A stretch of 51,001 nucleotides of DNA from Alphaproteobacteria bacterium (GTDB lineage: Bacteria > Pseudomonadota > Alphaproteobacteria > Rhizobiales > JAKIUO01), in contig JAJRRW010000116.1 of the NCBI GenBank assembly GCA_024279115.1, forward strand, positions 1 to 51,001. Reading direction: 5' to 3'. Made by a program: the position numbers and the translations under genes. Shown one piece after another: positions 24,478-32,661 of this stretch (position 1 is its first letter; every line of letters starts with the position of its first letter). A model generated the notes under the pieces. That model was not told the DNA's origin and searched no databases. It saw nothing but the letters and a program-made list of their open reading frames with translations.

Positions 24478-24616
24478 GTTTGCAAAATATCCAAAATAGC
24501 GCTTCGGCAGGGCCGCCGAGATGATTTGGGATGGCCGCTAGACAATCGTGTGCGCTCGCGCGCTTCAAGCAATAGTATGAAGCGCCGGGCATGAGTGAAG
24601 CAAAAGGAGACGTTTG

Positions 24617-25030
24617 ATGGTTGCACAAAAGGGCAAGGATCTGTTGTTGAAGGTTGATGATGACGGGCTCGGCAGCTTTGTAACAATGGCGGGGTTGCGA
24701 GCCAAAAGCCTCTCATTCAACGCCGGTACGGTCGATATCACCCATACTGAATCGGTTGGCCAATGGCGCGAACTGCTGGCGGGAGCCGGTATCAAGAGCG
24801 CCAGGGTCACAGGTTCTGGCGTATTCAAAGATGCGGCAAGCGATGAACGGGCCCGCCAGCTGTTTTTTGATGGCATCATCACAGACTGGCAAATCATTGT
24901 TCCAGATTTTGGCACGATCTCGGGGGCCTTCCAGATTACTGCACTCGAATTCTCCGGCAATCATGACAATGAAGTGAGTTTTGAGCTGGGACTGGAATCA
25001 GCGGGCGCTCTTGCTTTCGTTGCGGTTTAA
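24617..25030 (+). CDS. GTA major tail tube protein (g9)
   Basis: A 137-residue major tail protein of the TP901-1/RcGTA g9 family. Landmarks are 'MVAQKGKDLLLKVDD' (start), 'LRAKSLSFNAGTVDITHTES', 'WRELLAGAGIKSARVTGSGV' and 'FELGLESAGAL' at the end. The protein stacks into the hexameric tail tube. 'aaaaggagacg' is a strong ribosome binding site for ATG 24617. It lies downstream of three terminator-like hairpins, so it may have its own promoter. Confidence 0.92.
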   Translation: MVAQKGKDLLLKVDDDGLGSFVTMAGLRAKSLSFNAGTVDITHTESVGQWRELLAGAGIKSARVTGSGVFKDAASDERARQLFFDGIITDWQIIVPDFGTISGAFQITALEFSGNHDNEVSFELGLESAGALAFVAV

Positions 25031-25072
25031 AAGGTTTCTCTAAAGTTCATTTAAAACCAGAAGGATAACATA

Positions 25073-25441
25073 GTGGTCAACAGGTATCGCGGTGAAATCA
25101 GTGCCGAATTTGATGGCATCAAGCAGACGCTTTGTCTGACGCTTGGGGCGCTTGCCGAACTCGAAGAAGCGTTTGGTGAGCAGGATTTATTGTCGCTTGC
25201 CGAGCGGTTTGCATCGGGGCGGATCACCTCCAGTGACGCCATGCATATTCTGGGGGCGGGGTTGCGCGGCGCTGGTCATACGATCTCTGACGAGGAGGTC
25301 GGCAAGCTGAAAGTCGATGGGGGCGCGGCTGGCTATATCTCGGTTGTGGCAAGGCTGTTGACCGCCACTTTTGGCGATGACAAGCAACAATCCGCGCAAG
25401 GAACAGATAAAAGAGGCGCGCCCAGCAAGCCGGGAAAGTAA
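25073..25441 (+). CDS. GTA tail-tube assembly chaperone (g10)
   Basis: A 122-residue GTA_gp10 family protein. Landmarks are 'NRYRGEISAEFDGIKQTLCL', 'TLGALAELEEAFGEQDLLSL', 'FASGRITSSDAMHILGAGLR' and a disordered C-terminal tail. It corresponds to RcGTA g10, a tail assembly chaperone. The GTG start has 'gaagga' upstream. The stop at 25439-25441 slightly overlaps, in another frame, the sequence encoding the N-terminal motif of g10.1. Confidence 0.88.
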   Translation: MVNRYRGEISAEFDGIKQTLCLTLGALAELEEAFGEQDLLSLAERFASGRITSSDAMHILGAGLRGAGHTISDEEVGKLKVDGGAAGYISVVARLLTATFGDDKQQSAQGTDKRGAPSKPGK

Positions 25442-25479
25442 CTGATGCCAGTGCTCCGCAACCATTTCCCTGGAAGCGC

Positions 25480-25668
25480 GTGATGTCAATCGGGCTTGGG
25501 CTGTTGCAATTTCCCCCCGAGCATTTCTGGTCGATGACCATTCCCGAGCTGCAAGCGGCGATGAGCGGCAGCTTTGGCGATGGGGCAATGGCGGCACCCC
25601 TTGCTCGCAAAGAACTTGATGAGCTGATGCGCCGTTTTCCAGATGAAGGAGAGACAATAAATGTTTGA
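25480..25668 (+). CDS. GTA tail assembly chaperone g10.1 (DUF2376/TAC type)
   Basis: About 62 residues from GTG 25480, or 61 from ATG 25483 ('ggaag' upstream). 'GLGLLQFPPEHFWSMTIPEL' and 'RKELDELMRRFPDE' match the small tail-assembly chaperone between g10 and g11 in RcGTA-like clusters. Homologues usually begin with a 'PFPW' motif. Here that motif is encoded in the same frame just upstream ('APQPFPWKRVMSIG'), but no ATG, GTG or TTG precedes it after the stop at 25408. The N-terminus is either shortened or initiated at a rare codon or by coupling with g10. Confidence 0.78.
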   Translation: MMSIGLGLLQFPPEHFWSMTIPELQAAMSGSFGDGAMAAPLARKELDELMRRFPDEGETINV

Positions 25669-26224
25669 TGAAGTTGCCGGACTGACGGTTCGGATCAATG
25701 CCGACACGTCGCAATTCAATAGCGGACTAAAGGAAGCGGCACAGTTGGGGGCGCAGTTCTCGCGCTCTATCTCGTCGGCTTTTGAGGATGCCATTTTCAA
25801 GGGCAAGGACCTGGGCGAAGTGTTTCGTTCCCTGGCACTTGATCTGTCAAAAATGGTGTTCAAATCGGCGTTCAAACCCTTGGAACAAGCGGTAGGCGGC
25901 GCTTTTACGCAACTGTTTAGCGGTTGTGGCGCTGCTGGCGGAGCCCCAAGCCTGTTTGCCAAGGGCGGCGTTGTGGCCGCGCCAACGGCGTTTTCGTTCG
26001 GCAATGGTCAAGCGGAGATTGCCGGCGAAGCGGGGCCCGAAGCAATATTGCCGCTGATGCGCGGCGCCGATGGTCGCCTTGGTGTGCGCCAGTCGGGCGG
26101 TGGGCGAAACATCACGGTCAATTTCAATGTCTCGACACCAGATGTTGACGGCTTCAAACGGTCGCAGACGCAGATCAATGCCATGCTCAACCGGGCGGTG
26201 GCGCGCGGAGAAAGGAATCTCTAG
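25661..26224 (+). CDS. GTA tail tape measure protein (g11)
   Basis: A 187-residue tape measure protein, very short compared with phage tape measures and typical of RcGTA-type particles with a short tail. Landmarks are 'LTVRINADTSQFNSGLKEAA', 'EDAIFKGKDLGEVFRSLALD' and a hydrophobic/glycine stretch. It ends with 'SLFAKGGVVAAPTAF' and 'GEAGPEAILPLMRGADGRLG', a signature found at the C-terminus of many tape measure proteins. It overlaps the g10.1 stop by eight bases and has 'gaaggagag' as ribosome binding site. Confidence 0.9.
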   Translation: MFDEVAGLTVRINADTSQFNSGLKEAAQLGAQFSRSISSAFEDAIFKGKDLGEVFRSLALDLSKMVFKSAFKPLEQAVGGAFTQLFSGCGAAGGAPSLFAKGGVVAAPTAFSFGNGQAEIAGEAGPEAILPLMRGADGRLGVRQSGGGRNITVNFNVSTPDVDGFKRSQTQINAMLNRAVARGERNL

Positions 26225-26227
26225 ATC

Positions 26228-26866
26228 ATGAATTTTCACGAGGTGCGTTTTCCCACCAGCATTTCCCATGGCTCGATGTCCGGCACGCAGCGCCGCACGC
26301 AAATTGTCGTGCTGGGTTCCGGGCGCGAAGAGCGCAATAGCAATTGGGCCGATAGTCGGCGTCTTTATAATGCGGGTTATGGCATCAAGACACTGGATGA
26401 CCTTTATGAGGTGATGGAATTTTACGAAGAGCGCCGAGGTCGTTTGCATGGGTTTCGCTGGAAAGACCGGCTCGACTACAAGAGCTGCAAACCCTCCAAG
26501 ACCCCGCAGCCGACCGATCAGGTGCTGGGCACGGGAGATGGCGCACAGGTATCGTTTCAACTTTCCAAAACCTATGGCGGCGCCTTTTCTGCGTGGCAAC
26601 GCGATATTACAAAACCCGTGACAGGAAGTGTGCGCCTTGCGGTCAATGGCATTGAACAGACCGAAATCAGTGATTTTACCGTCGATGCCTTGAGTGGAGA
26701 GGTCTTGTTTAAAAGCGGCTCGGTGCCAGCCATTGGGGCGCTCATCACGGCGGGCTTCGAGTTTGATGTGCCGGTGCGTTTTGATGAAGACACGCTGGAA
26801 ATCAATCTCGAACATTTCGACGCTGGACAGGTGCCTGGCATCGCTATCCGTGAAATCCGCGTTTAA
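26228..26866 (+). CDS. GTA distal tail protein (g12, DUF2460/TIGR02217)
   Basis: A 212-residue DUF2460 protein. Landmarks are 'FHEVRFPTSISHGSMSGTQR', 'GREERNSNWADSRRLYNAGY', 'FYEERRGRLHGFRWKDRLDY' and the C-terminal 'GFEFDVPVRFDEDTLEINLE'. It forms the distal tail ring that connects tube and baseplate (RcGTA g12). It starts three bases after g11. The gene is intact and of normal length. Confidence 0.94.
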   Translation: MNFHEVRFPTSISHGSMSGTQRRTQIVVLGSGREERNSNWADSRRLYNAGYGIKTLDDLYEVMEFYEERRGRLHGFRWKDRLDYKSCKPSKTPQPTDQVLGTGDGAQVSFQLSKTYGGAFSAWQRDITKPVTGSVRLAVNGIEQTEISDFTVDALSGEVLFKSGSVPAIGALITAGFEFDVPVRFDEDTLEINLEHFDAGQVPGIAIREIRV

Positions 26867-26880
26867 AAAGAAAGCCTTTC

Positions 26881-27780
26881 ATGAAACAATTACCTCAAGG
26901 GATGCAAGCGCATCTTGATAGCGGCGCAACAACCCTTTGCTGGTGTTGGCGTCTCACCCGTCTGGACGGGGTCAGCTATGGTTTCACCGATCACGACCGC
27001 AATCTGACATTTGACGACACGCTCTATGAAGCCGCCAGTGGATTTTCGGCCAGCGAGCTGTCCGCCGGGATTGGCCTGTCCACGGACAATCTGGAAGCGG
27101 AGGGGGCGCTTTCATCTGACAAGCTCAACGAGGACGAACTGGCGCAGGGGCGCTTTGATGACGCGCAAGTGGAAATCTTTCGCGTCAACTGGTCGGATCC
27201 GGCCCAGCGGGTACTGATGAGTTCTGGCAGTCTTGGCGAGGTCAAGCGGGGCGAGAACAGTTTTAGCGCCGAGGTGCGCGGGCTTGCTCATTACTTGCAG
27301 CAACCCAAGGGGCGGTTGGTGCAATATGGCTGTGATGCGGCGCTTGGTGATGCGCGTTGCGGCATTGATGTGGGGGGTGGCAGCTCTTTTCGCGTCAGCG
27401 GCTCGGTTGTCGATGTGCAATCAAAACATGCCTTTACGGTATCTGGTCTGGAGGGTTTTGCATCGGGCTGGTTCGCGCGTGGAAATCTCATCTGGCAAAG
27501 CGGGGCCAATGCGCCGGGCCGCATGGAGATCAAGCAGCACAGGATCCTCGAGAACGGAAATGTGTTTATTGAGCTGTGGCAGGATATGGCCTTTGCCATC
27601 ACCTCAGGCGAGACCTTTGCTGCCATCGCTGGTTGTGACAAGCAGTTTTCGAGCTGCCGGGACAAGTTTTCCAATCACGTCAATTTCAGGGGCTTTCCCC
27701 ATGTGCCCGGCAATGACTTCATCGTCTCTTATCCAGGCCGCGATGATGCCAGCAATGATGGCCAGAGTTTTAGTCAGTAG
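26881..27780 (+). CDS. GTA baseplate hub (g13, DUF2163/BR0599 type)
   Basis: A 299-residue protein, RcGTA g13 type. The N-terminal DUF2163 region has 'TLCWCWRLTRLDGVSYGFTD'-like text with 'GFTDHDRNLTFDD'. It is followed by 'LEAEGALSSDKLNEDELAQG', and the C-terminal BR0599 domain has 'DKQFSSCRDKFSNHVNFRGF' and 'PHVPGND'. Four cysteines in the pattern 'GCDAALGDARCG' and 'GCDKQFSSCRDKF' match the set that, in the RcGTA hub structure, holds an iron-sulfur cluster (from memory). A cluster is likely here too. The gene is intact. Confidence 0.93.
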   Translation: MKQLPQGMQAHLDSGATTLCWCWRLTRLDGVSYGFTDHDRNLTFDDTLYEAASGFSASELSAGIGLSTDNLEAEGALSSDKLNEDELAQGRFDDAQVEIFRVNWSDPAQRVLMSSGSLGEVKRGENSFSAEVRGLAHYLQQPKGRLVQYGCDAALGDARCGIDVGGGSSFRVSGSVVDVQSKHAFTVSGLEGFASGWFARGNLIWQSGANAPGRMEIKQHRILENGNVFIELWQDMAFAITSGETFAAIAGCDKQFSSCRDKFSNHVNFRGFPHVPGNDFIVSYPGRDDASNDGQSFSQ

Positions 27781-27807
27781 GAATTTTAGCCAATTAGAGA
27801 CCAGATC

Positions 27808-28242
27808 ATGAGTATCACACGAAAAAAAATTGTAGCGGTGGCGACAAGCTGGATCGGTACACCGTATCACCATCAGGCCAGCGTCAAGGGCATTGGTGCT
27901 GATTGCCTTGGGCTGGTGCGCGGTGTGTATCGCGAACTGTACGGGCAAGAAGCGGAAGCGCCTCCGGCCTATTCCCCGGACTGGGCGGAAGCCAGCGGGA
28001 TGGAGACCATGCTGAAGGCGGCGACCAGGCACCTTGACAGACAATCCCTTGAGAGCATGGCGTCTGGTGATGTGATTGTTTTTCGTTTACGTCCCAGCAT
28101 GGTTGCCAAGCACGCCGCGATTGTCAGCGGACCCCAGCACATGGTCCATGCCACCGAAGGAGCGCCGGTCTGTGAGGTGGTTTTGTCGGGCTGGTGGCGT
28201 CGGCATATCGCGGGCGTTTTTTCATTTCCAGGTGTTGATTAA
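27808..28242 (+). CDS. GTA NlpC/P60-type cell wall peptidase (g14)
   Basis: A 144-residue NlpC/P60 cysteine peptidase. Opening 'VATSWIGTPYHHQASVKGIG' is followed by 'ADCLGLVRGVYREL' with catalytic Cys33, 'SGDVIVFRL' and 'MVAKHAAIVS' with His102. The family domain is complete. In RcGTA the g14 protein is mounted in the baseplate and cleaves peptidoglycan of the recipient during DNA entry. It starts 27 bases after g13 and ends just before repeat copy C. Confidence 0.92.
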   Translation: MSITRKKIVAVATSWIGTPYHHQASVKGIGADCLGLVRGVYRELYGQEAEAPPAYSPDWAEASGMETMLKAATRHLDRQSLESMASGDVIVFRLRPSMVAKHAAIVSGPQHMVHATEGAPVCEVVLSGWWRRHIAGVFSFPGVD

Positions 28243-28259
28243 GCCGCTTGGAGCGGTTA

Positions 28260-28379
28260 CGCTTGCCAGATTGGCCTGCTGGGCGCGTGGTGTTGGCGAC
28301 TTGCCCCAAACCCTGGATAAAGGGGGGCGCGGGGGATCATCCCTTGGTGCCAGCTGCATAAGCTGCCACGCGGCAAGCG
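28260..28379. repeat. MITE-like repeat, copy C (g14/g15 gap)
   Basis: A 120-base element bounded by CGCTTGCC (28260-28267) and GGCAAGCG (28372-28379). It contains CAGCTGCATAAGCTG (28351-28365) and, on the minus strand, AGGGTTTGGGG, which is also found in copy A. It is a diverged member of the family at 16638 and 21812, in the same orientation as copy B. Confidence 0.6.
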
Positions 28380-28420
28380 CATTTTGGCAACGATCTTTCA
28401 AAATTTTGAGGACAGTATTT

Positions 28421-31400
28421 ATGGCGACCCTTGTTTTAGCAACGGCTGGCGCGGCGGTTGGCGGCGCTCTTTTACCCGCTGGCGTCGGCCTGCTGGGGGC
28501 GACCCTTTCTGGTGCCGTGATCGGTCGCGCCATTGGTTCGCTTGCCGGGCGCTATATCGATCAGGCTTTGTTTGGAGCCAGCGGACAGAACAAGATTGTC
28601 GAGAATACGGGCGCGCGACTTGCTGATTTACAGGTGGTCTCTTCTTCCGAAGGCTCTCCTGTTCCGCGTATTTTCGGGCGCGCCCGGCTCGGCGGTCAGG
28701 TTATCTGGGCAACGCGTTTTGAGGAGGAAGTCATTCGTGACAGCAAGACGGTCAAGTCCTCCAGCAAAGGTATTGGCGGTGGCCCGAGCCAGACGACTAT
28801 CACCACCAGCTATCAATATTACGCCAATTTCGCGATTGTGCTTTGCGAAGGTGAAATCTCGCGATTGGGACGCGTCTGGGCGGATGGCAAAGAAATCAAT
28901 CTTGCTCAATATACCTATCGGCTGTATCGCGGTGACGAAACGCAACTACCGGACAGTTTGCTGGAAGCCAAGGAGGGGGCGAACAATGCCCCGGCCTATC
29001 GCGGTCTGGCCTATATTGTGTTTGAGCGCTTGCCGCTGGACCTATTTGGCAATCGTATTCCGCAGTTCAATTTCGAAGTGTTTAAGGCCCTTGATGATGT
29101 GGAGCAAAAGATCACCGCTGTGACCATGATCCCGGCATCAGGGGAGTTTGCTTATGAAGTAGAGCCGGTGGAGCGTGATGCGGGCAAGGGGGAAACCACG
29201 TCTGAAAATACCCATCATCAGATGGGGGGGACAGACTGGTCTTTGTCGATGGATCAATTGCGCGACATGATGCCAAATTGTGGCTCCGTCTCCTTGTTCG
29301 TCAGCTGGTTTGGCAGCGATTTGCGCGCTGATCAGTGTTTTGTCAAACCCGGTGTTGAAAATCGCCAGAAGGTCACCACACCCTATAGCTGGAAAGTGGC
29401 CGGGCTTGGCCGCTTGACCGCCTATGAAATATCAAAAAATGACGAGCGGCCGGTATTTGGTGGCACGCCCGGCGACCGCTCGGTCATCGCCGCCATAACC
29501 GATCTCAAGGCGCGCGGCATGAATGTCTGTTTCAATCCGTTTCTATTGCTCGATATTCAGGGTGATAATGTGCTCCCAGATCCCTATGGCGGCCCCAATC
29601 AGCCAGCTTTCCCGTGGCGTGGACGCATTACCTGTGACCCAGCGCCAGGGCAGCTTGGCAGTCCTGATAAATCGGCGGCCGCCAGCACGCAGCTCTCAAG
29701 TTTCATTGGCACCTGCGCGGTCACTGATTTCGATATTTCGACAGGAGAAGTGGTTTATAGCGGTCCTGTTGAGTGGAGCTGGCGACGCATGATTTTGCAT
29801 TATGCGCATTTGTGCAAGCTGGCGGGGGGTGTTGATGCGTTTTTGCTGGGCTCTGAATTGCGCGGCCTGACGCAGGTGCGCGATGGCGCCTCTTCCTACC
29901 CCTTTGTCAACGCTCTCCTTCAGTTGGCAGCCGATGTCAAAGCCGTGCTTGGCGCGGCCACCAAGGTGAGTTATGCCGCTGACTGGTCTGAATATTACGG
30001 TCATCAGCCCGCGGATGGCAGCAATGATGTGTGGTTCCATCTCGACCCTTTGTGGTCGAGCCCTTACATTGATATGATCGCCATGGATTGCTATTGGCCG
30101 CTGGCCGACTGGCGCGATGAGGATACTCATCTGGATGCTGGCAATGGTACTTTATCCATTTATGATCCGGCCTATCTCAAAGGCAATATTGCTGGCGGCG
30201 AGGGCTATGACTGGTATTATGCCACGCAGGCAGACCGCGATAGCCAGACCCGCACACCGATCACCGATGGGGCGGGGAAGCCATGGGTATTTCGCTATAA
30301 AGATATTGCCAGCTGGTGGAGCCAACCGCATTTTGACCGCCCCGGCGGCGTCGAATCCTCGTCCGCGACAAGCTGGCTTCCGCAATCAAACCCTTTCTGG
30401 TTGATGGAAGTTGGTTGCCCGGCCATCGACAAGGGGGCCAATGAGCCCAATGTCTTTTACGATGGTAAAAGTTCCGAAAGCGGCTTTCCCAGATATTCCA
30501 ACGGGACCAGAGATGACACGATACAGCGGCGGTATCTACAAAGCTTCTACGAATATTATGACGAGGCGCATGAGGGTTTTAGCGAAACCGATAACCCTCA
30601 ATCCAGTGTCTATACGGGGCGTATGGTCGATGCGACAAAAATCTACGCCTATACGTGGGATGCGCGCCCCTTTCCAGCGTTTCCATTCGATTTGGAAACC
30701 TGGTCGGATGGTAAAAACTGGTTTCTGGGTCACTGGTTGAATGGCCGTATGGCTGGCGGACCATTGCAAGCTGTGGTCGAAGGGGTTTTACGCGAGTATG
30801 ATTTTGACCGCTATGACCTGACCCCCTTGGATGGCATGATGGAAGGCTATATTCTTGATGGCGTGATGTCGGCGCGCGATGCCCTGCAACCCCTTGAGAT
30901 GGCATTTTTTCTCGACAGTTTCGAAAGCGGTGGATCCATTCGTTTTTCCCATAAGGGGCAGGGCGGCGTGAGCTTGTCTGTTGCGCGCTCGCAACTTGTT
31001 GAAGCCAGTGAAAATGCGGATCTCTATAGCCTGACCCGCGCCCAAGAAACCGATTTGCCGCTGTCCGCCAAGCTCACCTATATCGACGGTGTGGTCGATT
31101 ATCGTCAGGCCGTTGTCGAGGCACGGCGGGATAATGTCGCCACCAATCGCGTCGCAACGGCGCAGCTTCCCATCGTGCTTGGGCAAGAGCAGGCGCAAGG
31201 CATCGCTGACAGTTGGTTGCACGATGTGTGGAGCGGTCGCGAGAAGGCCGTCTTTTCTTTGCCGCCCTCAAATCTTGCGGTCGAACCTGGAGATGTGCTG
31301 CGCCTTGCCATCAAGGATCGGGAGATAGATCTGCGTGTGTCGCAAACAGCAACAGCCGAAGCGCGGTCTATCGAAAGCTTGTCCCTGCAGCCGCATATTT

Positions 31401-32395
31401 ATAAAATGCCGGTGGCTCCAAGCCGTGCGGGTGTGGCGACCGGTGGCAAGATTTTTGGGCCTTCCCTCGCGGTGTTTCTCGACCTTCCCTTGTTGCGCGG
31501 CGATGAAGGGGCGTCAAACGGCTATATTGCAAGTTATCAATCGCCGTGGCCCGGAGCGGTCAGTTTTTTCTCGTCGCCAACCGGTAGCGGTTATGGGCTG
31601 GCTGCGGGCGCCAATGTTCCTGCCCTCATGGGGGAGACGGCGAGTTCTTTGGCCAGCGGACCATCGGCTCGCTGGGATTGGGGCAATAGTGTTGATGTGA
31701 TCATCTATAATGGGGAGCTCTTGTCGCGCGAGGGGGAGGATGTGCTGTCAGGTGCCAATCTGGCAGCTATCGAGCACGCGGGCGGTGAATGGGAAGTCAT
31801 GCAGTTTCAAACCGCGCAATTGATCGGCGACAAGACTTATCGCCTGAGTGGTTTGTTGCGCGGCCAGGGGGGCAGCGAGCCACATATAAGTACAGACCTT
31901 CTGGCGGGCGCGCGCTTTATTATTCTGGATGATGCCGTGACCCCTGTTGAGCTGACAGATGATCAAATCGGATTGGACTATAGCTGGAAGGTTGGTCCAG
32001 CTCCCTATGATCTGGGGCACAGATCCTACCGGACCTATCAAAAGGCCTTTGTCGGGCTTGGTCATAAACCCTTTGCGCCCGTGCATCTGCGCGCGGTGCC
32101 AGGGATAGCTGGGGACATATATCTGAGTTGGACCCGGCGGACCAGGTCGGGCGGTGATAGCTGGGCGTCGATCGAGGTGCCTCTGTTTGAAGACAGCGAA
32201 GCCTATGAGGTTGATATATTGGAGAACGGCATTGTGCGGCGCACCCTCGCCAGCTCCGGCAGTTCGATCACTTACACCAGTGCTCAGCAAACAATGGATT
32301 TTGGTCAGTTGCAAACCAGCCTTGACGTGGCGGTCTATCAAATGAGCGCGCGCACCGGGCGTGGTCATCAGGCCATGACAACGCTCCAGCTTTAA
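28421..32395 (+). CDS. GTA baseplate multidomain protein ('megatron', g15)
   Basis: A 1324-residue protein, the largest GTA component. The N-terminus is alanine/glycine-rich and hydrophobic ('ATAGAAVGGALLPAGVGLLG'). It is followed by 'SSEGSPVPRIFGRARLGGQV', a long GTA TIM-barrel-like region ('DAFLLGSELRGL', 'KVSYAADWSEYYGH', 'IAMDCYWPLADWRD', 'WLMEVGCPAIDKG') and a phage-tail-type C-terminal half ('LSKTGRGG'-like repeats are absent; 'RLSGLLRGQGGSEPH' and a fibronectin-like end are present). It forms the baseplate tip that contacts the recipient. ATG 28421 has 'gaggacag' upstream and gives the family start; the frame runs upstream into g14 and repeat C without meaning. The gene is intact. Confidence 0.95.
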   Translation: MATLVLATAGAAVGGALLPAGVGLLGATLSGAVIGRAIGSLAGRYIDQALFGASGQNKIVENTGARLADLQVVSSSEGSPVPRIFGRARLGGQVIWATRFEEEVIRDSKTVKSSSKGIGGGPSQTTITTSYQYYANFAIVLCEGEISRLGRVWADGKEINLAQYTYRLYRGDETQLPDSLLEAKEGANNAPAYRGLAYIVFERLPLDLFGNRIPQFNFEVFKALDDVEQKITAVTMIPASGEFAYEVEPVERDAGKGETTSENTHHQMGGTDWSLSMDQLRDMMPNCGSVSLFVSWFGSDLRADQCFVKPGVENRQKVTTPYSWKVAGLGRLTAYEISKNDERPVFGGTPGDRSVIAAITDLKARGMNVCFNPFLLLDIQGDNVLPDPYGGPNQPAFPWRGRITCDPAPGQLGSPDKSAAASTQLSSFIGTCAVTDFDISTGEVVYSGPVEWSWRRMILHYAHLCKLAGGVDAFLLGSELRGLTQVRDGASSYPFVNALLQLAADVKAVLGAATKVSYAADWSEYYGHQPADGSNDVWFHLDPLWSSPYIDMIAMDCYWPLADWRDEDTHLDAGNGTLSIYDPAYLKGNIAGGEGYDWYYATQADRDSQTRTPITDGAGKPWVFRYKDIASWWSQPHFDRPGGVESSSATSWLPQSNPFWLMEVGCPAIDKGANEPNVFYDGKSSESGFPRYSNGTRDDTIQRRYLQSFYEYYDEAHEGFSETDNPQSSVYTGRMVDATKIYAYTWDARPFPAFPFDLETWSDGKNWFLGHWLNGRMAGGPLQAVVEGVLREYDFDRYDLTPLDGMMEGYILDGVMSARDALQPLEMAFFLDSFESGGSIRFSHKGQGGVSLSVARSQLVEASENADLYSLTRAQETDLPLSAKLTYIDGVVDYRQAVVEARRDNVATNRVATAQLPIVLGQEQAQGIADSWLHDVWSGREKAVFSLPPSNLAVEPGDVLRLAIKDREIDLRVSQTATAEARSIESLSLQPHIYKMPVAPSRAGVATGGKIFGPSLAVFLDLPLLRGDEGASNGYIASYQSPWPGAVSFFSSPTGSGYGLAAGANVPALMGETASSLASGPSARWDWGNSVDVIIYNGELLSREGEDVLSGANLAAIEHAGGEWEVMQFQTAQLIGDKTYRLSGLLRGQGGSEPHISTDLLAGARFIILDDAVTPVELTDDQIGLDYSWKVGPAPYDLGHRSYRTYQKAFVGLGHKPFAPVHLRAVPGIAGDIYLSWTRRTRSGGDSWASIEVPLFEDSEAYEVDILENGIVRRTLASSGSSITYTSAQQTMDFGQLQTSLDVAVYQMSARTGRGHQAMTTLQL

Positions 32396-32414
32396 TCACA
32401 ACAGAAAGGAACCT

Positions 32415-32597
32415 ATGAAACACTTTTTCACGGCCCAGGAACAAGATGCAATCATTGCCGGGGGATTGATCAGCTCTCCCGCCTGGGCGAGCTGGCTGTC
32501 CGATGTCAACCTGGTGTTGACGACGATCACTTTGGTATTGGGGGCAGTTCTTGGCGCCACGAGACTTTGGCGGGCCTATATACGCAGCAAGCCCTGA
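32415..32597 (+). CDS. Small one-helix membrane protein, possible holin
   Basis: A 60-residue protein. A polar N-terminus (KHFFTAQEQDAIIAGG) precedes one hydrophobic segment (VNLVLTTITLVLGAVLGATR) and a short basic tail (RAYIRSKP). Size, topology and position immediately before the endolysin gene suggest a holin or lysis-associated membrane protein. It begins 19 bases after g15 with 'agaaaggaacct' as ribosome binding site, so it is coupled to the baseplate gene. No family can be named with certainty. Confidence 0.6.
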   Translation: MKHFFTAQEQDAIIAGGLISSPAWASWLSDVNLVLTTITLVLGAVLGATRLWRAYIRSKP

Positions 32598-32620
32598 CCC
32601 CGAATTGTGCTTTTTCAGCC

Positions 32621-32641
32621 CCGCCTTCTGGCGGTTTTTTT
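32621..32641 (+). terminator. Intrinsic terminator between the small membrane gene and the endolysin
   Basis: CCGCC-TTCT-GGCGG is followed by seven Ts, a compact strong terminator 23 bases after the stop of the 60-residue membrane protein. It lies just ahead of the endolysin ribosome binding site. Confidence 0.8.
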
Positions 32642-32661
32642 GTGTTCGAAAGGATCAGTAT

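Larger units (their letters stand above)
24018..24616. other. 600-base gene-free stretch between g8 and g9
   Basis: No gene is credible here. The first half is GT-rich and holds degenerate direct repeats: GTAGCGAGTAAG occurs at 24028-24039 and 24155-24166, and GAGTAGTTGCA occurs twice, followed by similar GTTT/TTG text. The second half carries three consecutive hairpins with T-runs (listed separately). In RcGTA the two genes are close together, so this is an expansion of the gap. Confidence 0.6.

Noticed and set aside
28076-28420. N-terminal extension of the g15 frame upstream of ATG 28421
   Set aside because: The extension overlaps g14 in another frame and runs through repeat copy C; family members start at the Ala/Gly-rich segment beginning at 28421.
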